Assembly: GCA_033675265.1 (NCBI GenBank)
Contig: JAUJYZ010001546.1
Span: 525,001 to 589,000 of the forward strand
Direction: 5' to 3'
Source of the DNA: Actinostola sp. cb2023
Lineage: Eukaryota > Cnidaria > Anthozoa > Actiniaria > Actinostolidae
Length of the DNA: 64,000 nt
Below are positions 35,941 through 48,900 of this stretch, one piece after another; within the stretch, counting starts at the first letter, position 1, and each line of letters begins with the position of its first letter. Made by a program: the position numbers and the translations under genes. Under the pieces are notes generated by a model that was given only the letters and a program-made list of their open reading frames with translations, was not told the origin of the DNA and searched no databases.

Positions 35941-36049
35941 TAACCGAATAGAGAATTCCTCCTTAAATGCTGTTGTTTTTGCAATCAGTAATGAGACCAC
36001 CTTGAACATATGTGCATAATTCTGTCACTGTCATTAGCTAATCAGCTTC

Positions 36050-36156
36050 CAATCGGGAATCGTTACTTTCGGGATTTGGCAGCAAGCATCAATTTTTACT
36101 GTTACTTTCGGAGGGTCGCTACTTTTGGGGACTCACTACTTTCGGAACTTTACGGT
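36050..36156. repeat. dispersed CCGAAAGTAGCGACC repeat, copy 2 (inverted)
   Basis: The minus-strand sequence starts TACCGTAAAGTTCCGAAAGT and includes CAGTAAAAATTGATGCTTGC, as in the copy at 20412. Confidence 0.75.
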
Positions 36157-36555
36157 ACTGTATGTGTATATTGGATCAACAGCCTGAAATCCAGTCATTC
36201 AATCGGACATGAAAAACCACAAGTCAGAGCTCAATATGGTGTCCAGGTTGAGCGATCCTGGAATTCAAACATGTATTAATCCACAATGCAGCTAAGTACT
36301 GCTGGTCAAAACCCACAATGTCTGTTCTCTTTACTTATCACAGTTTGCACTACTACAAGATCAAATGAGACGAGGTACAATAAATATTGCCACATGGGGG
36401 TCCACAGCTTTAGGGGATATGTCACACAACATTTTCATTTCGGGGGTGAAATGGTTACAGGACCCAAATTGATGGGACAATAATCTATCCAGATCTTTTC
36501 GTCTCCTCCCATTCTCTCGTGGCCCAAAAACAACATTAGTAGGGACTATTTAAGT

Positions 36556-36713
36556 CTGGTCCTCACTAGCGACACAAGCACAAGCACCATACACAGACTC
36601 AGTAATGCATTACTCAATAACGGTGCTGGTCTTTGTCACACCTATTGCATAAATAGTGTCCCGAGTCTGCGTATGTTTCTTGTGTTTCTGCTTATGTCGC
36701 TAGTGTGAACCAG
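36556..36713. mobile_element. small inverted-repeat element
   Basis: Left end CTGGTCCTCACTAGCGACAC pairs with right end GTCGCTAGTGTGAACCAG. The inner part also pairs (CAGACTC with GAGTCTG). About 158 bp, no coding content. Confidence 0.75.
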
Positions 36714-36801
36714 GCTTTATAACCTCTCCCAGGTTCCAATGGTTGATCAACAACATGCCATTCACACTTCATGTAAGTTCATTAGAAAGGCTCTTCTCTG
36801 T

Positions 36802-36807
36802 TTTATT
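36802..36807 (-). promoter_or_regulatory. poly(A) signal for INTS6
   Basis: AATAAA on the minus strand, 129 nt after the INTS6 stop. Confidence 0.55.
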
Positions 36808-36935
36808 GGCAAAACTATTTACAGCTTTTTGCAAAGTCTTCAATGTCTTTGTAATAGAAATATTTATATACACAATGTACAAGATTGTGAAATATACTGC
36901 CACACAGTGGCAACCAATAATCTATTACAAATTGT

Positions 36936-39900
36936 TTACTTTGTTATTACGCGATTGTTTGACAGAGGAGAAAGTCCTGCTCTAAGCTTCTTGACGACAG
37001 ACTTGATTTGGGTGACCAGAAACCTCTTTTTGAAAAGCTCTGCTTCTTCGACGATTTCATCCAGATAGATACACTGTAGATCTATGGGTCCCTTGAGATT
37101 TCCAAGTTGTGCAAGCACTTGTTCACCATCTGTGGAGATAAAACATGCTAAGAATATTATAGATGAAAAAATAGACAGGTATACCATGCCACTGTATCTG
37201 GTTTCTTTTCAGTGATTAAATTTATAAAATAAAAGTCATCCAATGGTGGCAAGCATGGAGCAATAGGTGAACATAATGTTTACAAACATTATTATCACGC
37301 TAATAGTGTGTTTTGTCAACCTGCTTTATTTGTCAAATAAGCGACTGACTGGACTATCCTGCTGTTCTTATTGCTGACGCAGCGAGCGAGCCTGAAGCGA
37401 GCGAGCCTGAAGCGAGCGAGCAAGAAAGCAATTCTAATTCATTCACGTAGGCAGAAAAAAATCTCGATTTTTACCCGGCATGCAGTTTCCAATAACCATC
37501 ATGCAATTCTCAATAACCACAATGCTTTTCGCGCCAACTCCTACATACGCTATAGCCTGAAGTGAGTTGTTTTCCTATTCAAGCTTTCGCGTTTCTGATC
37601 GGTAAATGTCGTGCCCAAAATCTGTGGCCCTAATTAATTTGTACATGTGTATGTTTCTTTAGCCGGTATATTCTGACTCGTAAGCCCATCAGATACCGGA
37701 TCTTGTGCTTTTCGTGGGAGTTGTGTAGTTGAAGATCACCGTATTTGAGCTGATTAGTGCCGGTTGACCATGTGTCAGTTTCAAGTGTGAATATTCGCAT
37801 TGAAATCTCAATTATAAGTAATACATTAGTTATTCATAAGCTATCCAGTTTTCAAATAGACAAATACTATTCAAAACAAAGAAAGGTAGACTCGCCTAAT
37901 AATTTGCATACTTGTCACTTACATAAAACAAAACATTTCATAACTACAGTAGAGTGATTCCAATAAACCTGGGCATTACTAACTACACCAATACACACTA
38001 TTAGACACTCACTCTTTTGTTGTCTTTTGTTACTTTGCATCTAATATACACTGACAGCTAATTAGTAGTGCCTAGGTTTATTGGAATCACTCTAAGCTCT
38101 CCGGCACCAACTCTTATCCACAACTACTAACATTGCATTCACCGTCAGCATTCACTGCTGTTAGGTAGCCTAGTTTAATTTTAAGTAAAGGTGTCTATCT
38201 ATCTCTGGTTGGCACTTTTACAATTAGGTGACATTACGCTCAACTACAGACGTTAAAACTATTCCCTTACCACAAGTTGGACTTCTAAGTTCTTTAAACA
38301 CAGTTGTCCTAATCTGTATGTTTTCTTCATGAGCTTCACGGAGAAGCTGTCGCTGGGATACTGTACTCGGAGATGAACTTGGTGTACTATTCTGACTAGT
38401 CGTATTGTTCCCAATTAACAATCCATCTAAATGCGAATTATTCAATGTATCTGGTTCAATCTTAGGTGTTAATGCATTTCTTAAGATTGATGAAATGTCT
38501 GAAACCATGGGTTCTTTGTCCACATTGTTTAGGATCATTTTCTTTCCAAGCATAGAGTTAGCAGCTGCACCTGGCACCTTTTTATGATACTGTCCTTTGA
38601 TGTGATGAAGACGTTGCAGTTTCTTTAACTGTGGGTGAATGTTATGCTTAGAAACCTTGTGAGGTTTCACACCTCCATGTAAACTCCTTTCTGATACATC
38701 CTCTGAAGGCTTTCGCTTCCTTTGGGGGGATAATGTTATGTTATTAGGTCTGAAGTCATTAGGAATGCTAACATTGTCTTTAGTTTCTCTGTGAGAAGCA
38801 GAGCTTGAACAATCCGAGTCTGCAAAGAAGGCTAGTCTGTGATTTGGAGTTTCTTCTTCACAAGAAGGTCTGTAATGGTGTGGAGTTGGACTCGGGGAAT
38901 CGTGTCGTATAGAAGTGGGCCATTTCACAGGTGGTGTGTCAGGTCGTTTTCTTCTGGTAGCTTCATTAACGTCAGCTTCATCAACACCCTGTAACAGAAA
39001 GAACAAATACTAGTTACATGTACATCTAGAATAAGGTGTTGTATGACCATTCAGTATTGACTTTTATATTTGCTACACACAGTGGGGCGGAACAAGGAAT
39101 TTTTGAGAGGGGGGGGGGTCCAAACGTATACTAAGCATAAAAAACAATAAAATAAATATAACAATCAATTGAACCTCAGGTATGACCAGACCCCCCGGCT
39201 GGACCTCCCCAACCCTCCCCCTGGATCCACCACTGCCACAGGCTTCTCAGTAGCAGTTAGCTTTATAGTAGCATTTGCTTGAATTGAACTGCCGTTCAGT
39301 AGCCACCTCTTCTGGCTTTCCTTTTTGTTTGCCATCTTCAAAAGGGTCGTTGTTATTACTCTTAGCTCTAGCATAGCAGGTCCACATCAGCCTGATGGCA
39401 AAATGCTTTTATAGAGGGTTTGCACTATCGCGTGCTGGCAGCCATGACAGGGGGCAGGATAAAGAAATACCTTTCCCCTAAGGAATTGAATTCTCATGCA
39501 TAATGATTGTATTGTTCATGGCTGCCGGTACGTGATCGTGCAAACCCTCTATTACCTGGTTTATCAAATAAACTACATTGTACAATGTATGTATATAGTA
39601 TGTTACTCTCGTCATGGCTGGCTGTTTAAAGTGCATATCAGGGTTATTTCTTTCTTTTGAAAATCGATTGTATTTGAAGTGAATAGTGGAATGGTTCAGT
39701 ATTTTGTGGTTTGAGCTTCGCATTGGCGAGTTATGATGGTTTGAAATCGTGATATGCTAATTCAGTGACGTACAACGCAGGCATCATTTATTATACAAAA
39801 GCACCCCTTTGCAAATTACTGACATTTTTAATCTGGCAAAAAGTTATTCTACAACTTATATAAATGATGTTAAACTTTTTTTCTACGTTAGAAAAGAGTG

Positions 39901-42900
39901 CTACTTGAAAAAATATTAATAAGTTACGGCAAATGCCTGCGTTGACGTCACCTAATTAGCATAAAATTATCACGATTTCTAACCATCATAACTCGCCAAT
40001 GCGAAGCTCAAATCACAAAATACTGAACCATCCCACTATTCACTTCATATGTAATCGATTTTCAAAAGAAACAAGTAACCCTGATATGCACTTTAACATA
40101 TGAATAGAATAGTTTCATGAGTAGCAACACACACTCACCTGATCCTTTGCCAGCTTGAAGGGGTTCCCAAACATGTGAGCCCTGTTTTGTCCTGGATCAA
40201 TTTCTCTCAATTGGTTTCCTTGTCGAAGTACTTTACTGTAATCTCTCATCTCAGCAATGGCAACTGAGTGTCTTGCATCTGGAAGGAACATCAAACAAGT
40301 AATAATGAATATATGTCTCTTGACATTCTTTATATCAAAATTATTTTCTGGCATGTGCTAGAATTAAAATTAATTTAATAATTTAATATGCAGCAGCACC
40401 ACTACTGTCATCATCATCATCATCAATACCATACATCATCATCATTTCTTCCTCCAAGATGTATGGTAAATTCTGACACCTATCAATTGAAATTGTCCAT
40501 GCAAGAACAGTGCGTGACCTCAGATCTAAATCTATATTCTACTCCAGGCTCTTTGAATTCCAAAGGAGAATTTGGGGTTTGAATCCACAAGTCAGTTAGA
40601 CTGTTCTTGTACAGTTCCGACTACTCCACCCTTGGCCTATATCCCATACCTTCATCTTGTAAAATTGTCGACGTTGTTGCCATATGAAAGAAGTTTATTC
40701 TCATTCTTGATAGCTGATCTAAGAGTTCGTCTCTATTGATATCAAACGGGTTCTTGTAGCTCTGTGGCTGTGTGACCTATCACCAGGAAGGATATCTTAG
40801 TTCAACACCTTTTTGAAGTCATCCGATATCCAAACACCAAGAAATGTGTTGAAAAAACTAGGTGTTTAGAAATCAGATGGAACACTCTTTCTCGTGTTTG
40901 ATGTAGCTTCTCAAACCATTAATAATTCTTAGAGAAATTCAAGCTTAAAGTTGACCAAATCGTATGCTAATTAAGACCACATATCCAAACCTACTTCACG
41001 GTAGTGATTTCCTTTGTTATGTCCTCACGAATTATTAATGAGTTTGAGATATACAGTTGTCACCTGTCACCTTAACTTCTACGCGCCAATAAAGTAAGAG
41101 GCGCATAAGGCCTAAGGATATACAGTTGAACCCTTCCAAACAGCCACCGCTCGGGACTAAATATCGTAGCAGTTGAGCGGAGGTTTCAATTACAGCAAGA
41201 GTACATGTATAAGCTTGCCAGTGGCCAGGACAACAAACTCTGGCTGTTACAGAGGTGGACGTTAGAAGAGGTTCGCCTTTATTTGAACCACCACCAACAT
41301 TGTATGTTAATTTTATGGGTTATGGATAATAATAAACATCAACAGTTACATATTACTATAAAAAAACACAAGTAAAACATTTAGTTATTGAATACACACA
41401 TTTACATGTACAGAGTGTAATAATTAGAACAAAAAGCAAAACGTGGTATCACATACATTGACTTGTTTCATCCCTTGAATAACTTCATGTGTATTTATTT
41501 CGTTATCGCTAACAAATAAAGAAAAGAAAATAGCTAAAGTAAATGACAGGCAGAATTCATTATAATGCACAATTAAGCAAAAACACAGACACATAATAAC
41601 ACCTAATTGCTAAATTCTTGTGCAATTATTACAAAATCAATCATTAGTTTTGAATAATAATTCAGCAATTAGTTCATTATGCCACATACAAACGTGTTTG
41701 TCTGTTAACATATTGAAAACATTAATTTTATTGTCACCAGTACCCACAACCTCCACCACAGCCCACAACCTCCACCACCACCACCAACCTCTACCACCAC
41801 CTCAACTACTGCCCACAATCTCCACAATCTCCACCACCACTACCACCCACAACCTCCAACACCACCACCACCCACAATCTCCACCACCAACCATCCTTGC
41901 TGGAACCATTTTTATCACCTCAACAACAATATTATTTTATTATCATCATCATTTTCATGAAACATCAAACATCATCATCATCACCAACATTATTATCATT
42001 ATCACCATTGAAGTTCAATATTCTCACACTTACTTGTGTCGTGACATATTCTTTGGTCGATTTACTACAGCATGATTTAGTAACAGATGGAAATCCTTCT
42101 TCTCTGTAGATGGCAGCTCTGGAGTTTGAATGCTAAAAAACAAAATAGATCACTTAATGTCATATATTTTTATTTTATTTTATTTTATTTTCAAGATTCG
42201 CCCATAAGGCAGGTGTTGTACAATAGGACACAAAGTCCCCTTTAAAATACATTACACCACGTCCCACCCAATAAGAAGGTTACCCAGTATACCTGACCCC
42301 TGATGAATTCCCAATATGAAAAAAACACCACCACCGCCATTGGGGCAATCAGTAATAGACATGTTTTTTTTAAAAGGATTTGAAAAAAAAAACCCATCAC
42401 TTAATGTCAGTTTATAACTAGTCTACAATAGATAGTAACTAAATAATTTACAGATTCATTCGCTAGCTGTGAATCACAAAACACATAATAAAATTCAATA
42501 CCTTGGTATGATTCTATTAGGAGCTGTTGGTGTTGGTTTACCAACAATAGCTTCAAATCTCTTTGCTTCAAGAATACTCTGAAAGTGAAGAAGGTCCCGA
42601 ATGAACACCATTTTATCATGACAATGAGGGTTTATCACGGAGACATAGAATAAAAAAATGATTATCATACATGTAGCTGGAAAGAGCTCATTGAAATGAG
42701 TAAAAATGTGAAGTTTGGAAAAGATCGCTTCACAAATTGCGAATATATGAATTTTCAAAAATCGAAATTTTATATGTAAACATACAAAATTTCGATTTTT
42801 GAAAATTCATATCTTTGCAATTTGTGAAGCAATCTTTTCCAAACTTCACATTTTTACTAATTTCAACGAGCTCTTTCCAGCTATGATAATCATTTTTTGT

Positions 42901-45900
42901 CCTATGAGTTTTGAAATTACATGATAAACCCTCATTTAATAAGAACTTTGATAACATACATGTATGATTGTACAAATTCACTGTAAAAAGGAAGGAAAGA
43001 TTGTAAAAAAACATTCATCACCTGTTGTTTAACACTCTTGAGGTAGTTAAGTACACTGTAGCTTAGTGATCCATCAAGATGGTCAGGTACTAGAGACGTT
43101 GGTATTCCCATTTTCATGAATGCATTACGCAGAGGCTAATACAAATAAACAGATAAAGATGATATTTTTGTCTGAATTATAAAAACAAAATCATAAGCAA
43201 GTAATACTATTTATCTACTATTATCGAATTCATGAATAATTAATGAGTTAAATACAATAGAAATCACTACCGTGAAGGACATCTGTAAATCGGATACAGA
43301 TTCGTCCTCATTTGCATTCAACTTTAAGTTCAATTTTCTCGGCCAAACTGCTTCCTATCATCAAAATTATAGTAAAACATCCAGCTATACATCGTTGGAT
43401 TCGATAAGTACTATACAATATTCGCGTCCGATCTGTATTGGATTTACAAACTCTCGCCTGTACGGCTCGAGTTTGTAAATACCATACAGATCGGCCGCTC
43501 ATATTGTATATAGTACTTAATAATTTAATATTAAATTATAACAGAAATCAGGGCCAGAACATAGTTTGTGGATCTGATACACAAGTTCCATAATTTACAT
43601 AAACTTTTTAACTTTGATTTTCAAAGTGAAAACTACTGGTACCATCAAAAGTATAGGAAAACAGGAAATAATATATTTGATATTAAGCAGGCTTGACTTT
43701 GTAAATAAGATACAGGTCAGCTGCTCATATTGTATACACTTCATACAATGTACATTTGTACAAATGTGTAACACTTCAATAACACTTTCAATTAGCAATA
43801 AGAGCTTGAAAGACAGCAATCGTGTATAAATAATGGTAATAGGACTGAGTGGAGTCCAATTCGGTCTGTAATCGTACGAGTGATAAACAAAATTGGACGA
43901 CCGCGTAGCGGGAGTCCAATTTGTTTATCACAAGTATGATTACAGACAGAATTGGACGACACGAAGTCCTGTTACCAATTAATCATAACTATTACAATTT
44001 CCGAGAAAAAAGATTTTCATGATAAAATGCCCCAAAACAATGACATATTTTGGTGAAAAAGCGAGAAAAGTTTGTGAAAAATTTCTTGAGTGCGCGCTTG
44101 ATAGCGTAGCGATTGTGTGATAGCGCGCGCATTTTACTGAAAAGGTGTAATGTGATTGGCTCTTGCAACTGTCCGATTACAACTGTCCAATTAATGCTAA
44201 AATAGGACAGTCTCTCAACCAATCAGATTTGAGGAAATTGTAATAGCTATGATTAATAAAGTTATTGTATTGTATTGTAGCATTGCACAGACCAGTCCAT
44301 GGTCAAATAGATTCCAATTTTACTACAGTAGAACCCTGGTAACTCGAACTCCCTGCTAACTCGAACTCCCCGCTAACTCGAACTCCCCGCTAACTCGAAC
44401 TCCCCGCTAACTTGAACTCCCCGCTAACTCGAACTCCCTGATAACTCAAACTAATTTTCTTTTCCTTTTGCTCAAAACAGGGTCAAATTTACCCGGTTAA
44501 CTCGAACCGTTTTCCATTTCCCTTGGGAGTTCTAGTTAGCAGGGTTCTAGTGTAGTTCAAATAAATTATTTCTACTCACTGCAGCATAGTAACTTGGCAT
44601 GGTTGCTAAGTAGGACTCAAAAGCTTGCTTCCACTTGGGTACAGGCTTTAATTTATGGACTTTGACAAGCTCATCTTCAAGACAAGACAACAACATAGCG
44701 TTTACAAAATAATTTGATTTACTCACATAGAATAGAAAGAACACTTTCTAAGACTTAGTCTGTCAACAGTTGTTTTAGTTACAAGGACATTTTTCAATGC
44801 ATCAGGAAAACACCTGATGAATAGTGACCCTTGTTGACGGCTGTTCCAAGACTGGTATAAACCCCATCCCATGGCCTTCTATATCCACTCAAAGTCTACA
44901 TTAAAGTACACTGCATGGACAGATTTGTTAATGTTCCTACAAACCAACCTCTTGCACAGGTAGAGGTGGACGCCTGCAGGGATCAGTAGATACATGTAGG
45001 AGCCATCTATAGCTTCCTGCAGAGGTTCAAGGTTTTACAAACCAATGTTTGCGTCAATAGCTTTATGGAACATACACCAGCTAGTCTGTGGTTAATGCAA
45101 TGGTATTTTACTGGAGATCATATTGATAAATCCACATGTTTTCTAAATTTCATTACATTTTCAGGAGGGTACAAGTGGAGTATATCTACAGACCTTGGAT
45201 AATAACCCAAAATAAATGAAGAATAACTGTGATTATTATCAACCAGTTGTGGAACTCAGATGTCAAACTCTTAACTTCTTTCTCTACTCAAACTCCTGAT
45301 TCGATCAGGAGTTTAAGTCTTGTAAAAGAATATATATTATTTATAGCTTTGTACAAATGAAAAGAATGGAGAGAATTAATAGAAACAAATTACAAATATA
45401 AAATTTCATCAGAGTTTCACAAATAAGACCCACTTCGTAGCCTTAGGTTACTGTACTCACCAAGGAGGGGAAATAGTAATGGATAGTTGTAGGGCAATAC
45501 AAAGAGATTGACAGACTGCAAGTTGGTACTGGCTTTTATATATCCAAATGTACAACCAAATTCACCAACTTTTTCACTTTTTCTTCCGCTGTTATGAATA
45601 AAAGCCTAAAAATACAATAATATTACAATTACTCACATGTAGGTATATAATTATGTACATGTTATATCTACTCATGTACTGCTTGTAAGCCATTTATTCT
45701 GTTGGTTTATTGAAGGAATGGTCAACGCTCAGCGTGCGTCCAGCGAGTTATGGATGCACGCGGGAGGCTGCTTAGCACGAGAGAAGCGTAAGAGTCGCAC
45801 GAGGCGTAGCCGAGTGCGACTCTAGCTTCTTGAGTGCTTAGCAGCCGACCAAGTGCATCCATAACTCGATGGACGCACAGCTGAAGCGTTGACCATTCCT

Positions 45901-48900
45901 TTTATAACATAGTTACTGCAAATTCAAATAAAACAATTTTATTTTCCAATTGATTTCAGAGCGCGCGCTATGCCGATGACGTGAGCGTGCGTCCATTGAC
46001 TTATGGATGCACGCTCGCGCACGCTAATTAGCCAATCAGAGCGCGCATTATATCGATGCTATGTTATAACATTAGGCGTTGCACACATAAAAGTTGTCAT
46101 TAAATACACTGTCAAGGTATATACAGTCATTCTCAAAAAGGTTGTCCAGATGAAAAGACTACAATACTACAATAAAGTCACGTGATTCATTATGTTTTCA
46201 ATTTCTGCGCGCGGAACTGTAAGTTGATACCAGCGCCATTCAGTTCTCACAATACCGTGTACTTTTGCATCTCAAATTGAAATTCCATGTGAGGAAATTG
46301 AATACATAATGAATCACGTGACTTTATTGTAGTATTGTAGAACATGTATACATTTTGTCTGCGCATGCGTTAGAATTCAGATTTGAAAGTGATTTGCTGC
46401 CATTTTCTTTGCAAATTGCACTGCGGTGGGAGATTTAGTGAGCGATCTTCGTCTCTAGAATGATGTTCAAGAAAATATTTGAAAGGAAATCAATAGTCTT
46501 CCTACTTTTGTTTTGCTGTAGATGATTTTTTTCCGTATAAGGATTGTAGATGATAAAATATCAAAATATCCACCAAAACAAGGAGTTATCCTAAAACCAA
46601 CTACATTGTCCTTTGGGTTTATTCTCATCAAAGATGATTTCAAGAGATACTTCACAGTGAACGTTAGTACCGACACATTGAAGGTCACATTCTGTGAATT
46701 TGAGTTCTCTACATTCAAGTATTCTCAAAGTATTTTGCTCGGTTCAGTTGGGTATTTATCATTTTTGCACGTGTTTTCCTAACATTCCTACCTAAAGTAC
46801 AATACTTATTAACTAGCCCCCCAGCCGAAAATAGCATAAATTGACTTCTTCTAAGCTTATTCTTTGCATTCGAGAACTTATTTTAAGCTGAAAAATTGTC
46901 CCTCGATGTGAGATCGTATTATTTTGGTACTATGGTACCAGTATACACTCTATTTGTTATGATTTTGACTGATTTTCATCGCTGGTGTATACCATATTAC
47001 AAACACTCTATGTTTTGAAGTTTATTGTAAAGGATAGCTTAATTCTTAATTTTTTTGGACTTCTTAGAATCAGCTGTAAACCGTTTGATATAAGTTTGAT
47101 TCACATTGAGTTTTTATTCAGCATTGTGTTTGCGAATCGTTTATCTGAATTGGTGACGTGTCAAACTAAATTATAAGAAAACCTCTCTTAGTAGCTCACC
47201 CCCCAGCAATTTTCTTCCGTGATTTATTGCTTCACTCATGCTAGTTTCGTAAGGTCTTGTTTGTTGGAGTTGAAAAATTGTCCCTCTTGCTTTGCGGTGG
47301 ATTTGAATTGTCCAAGTATCACTCATTCACCCGACTTCTCCGTAGGAATGTTGCCTTGTTTTGGCGGATTTTGTTCCATTATACGGAAAAAAATATCCAC
47401 AGCACCACAAAAGTAGGCGGACTATTGATTTCCTTTCAATAATTTTCTAAAACTTCATTCTAGAGACGTAGATCGCTCACTAAATCTTCCACAGCAGTGC
47501 ACTTGGCAAAACAATAGCGATACTTCATGTTTACAAACACTAACATTGTGATGTAAATGTGCCAACCATTTCCACAAAGACTTCTCACACGTTTTGTTTC
47601 AACAGCCAATCGATCTCTGGTTGGCACATCGTTGGCACATGAATGACAAAAGCTGAAGTATCGATTATGCAAATAGGTACTTTGAAATCTGAATCCAAAC
47701 GCATGCGCAGACAAAATGTACACATGCTCCATTGTAGTCTTTTCATCTGGACAACCTTTTTGAGAATGACTGTATGACTTCATTCTTGTTTGAAAACGCA
47801 AAACAATGGTTTCAAAATTATTGCCATTCATCAAGCTGTAAACACTGCAGCGAACCTAAATGGCAATGATCTGACTATTGAGCATGTATCTTTTTAGGAC
47901 TCCCCCCCCCCACCCCCCCTAAAATTCCAAATTAAACCAGTTCAATTTAAATTGAACCGGTTTAATTTAAATTGAACCAAGGGATCATTTTGAACTACAA
48001 CATATACAAATGTACTTCAATGGTTTGCACCAGTGAAGTTCTGTCTGTGATTCTACCTCGTGATGTCAGTGTTTTCTAAATGTTCCATGTTCGCCTGACC
48101 ACATGAAAACAATAAGCCGGCTTTTTCAAATTGCTACACTTTGTAAAACGTTTTCGAAAGTCTCCATTTTTGGTGACTGAAAATGCAGACTGTTTACGTG
48201 TGGACGGGAGGGCGAAAACACAGAAAAAAGTATGCATTTTTGAATGAAAACAGTGCAGATATGACATTAAACTACAACTAAACAGTACATGTAAGGGAGA
48301 CTAATGTGAGTTAGACTATGTCCCTTCTTCTTCAGGCAACGACAATACAGATAATACCATTTACTGTAGAGAGCTCATGATTGATCAGTAGAAGGCAACA
48401 ACAACCTATGAAATTCCACCTTCAGCCTAGATGAAAATATGACCACCTGTCCTGGCTATAAAGTTTGCTTTTGTGTGTCCAAATTCTACAACAATGCATT
48501 TAATTGATGCCATAATAACACGGCTGTTCAAAGTTTCAGGCCAGCTGCTTAAAAATCCACTTAGAACCCTGCCATTTCTAACTTACCTGCCAACACGTAG
48601 AGTGTGACTTTCTCTCCAAGATATACTGAGTGAGTGGTGAAGGTTCCAGTTCATATTTATCAAACGGTAAATTATCAACCAGCAGAGGTTCAGAATCTAC
48701 GCAGCTAAAAAAGATGGTGGGTTGTGCATCTCTTGGTGCCTATTTGACAAGTATTGTATTAGCATTGATATATCATCTCTTATACCTGTATGTTATAGAT
48801 ATAATGTACTGGTGGAGTTTTTTTCATTCATGAAATGGTTAAGCTCAAGAACTATGGAAGAGATTATCATATAAAACTTGGGTGATAAAAAATTGTCAAT

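Noticed and set aside
46522..47416. Two short frames inside the long palindrome as a transposase
   Set aside because: They are under 90 residues, with no catalytic motif or similarity I can recognise.
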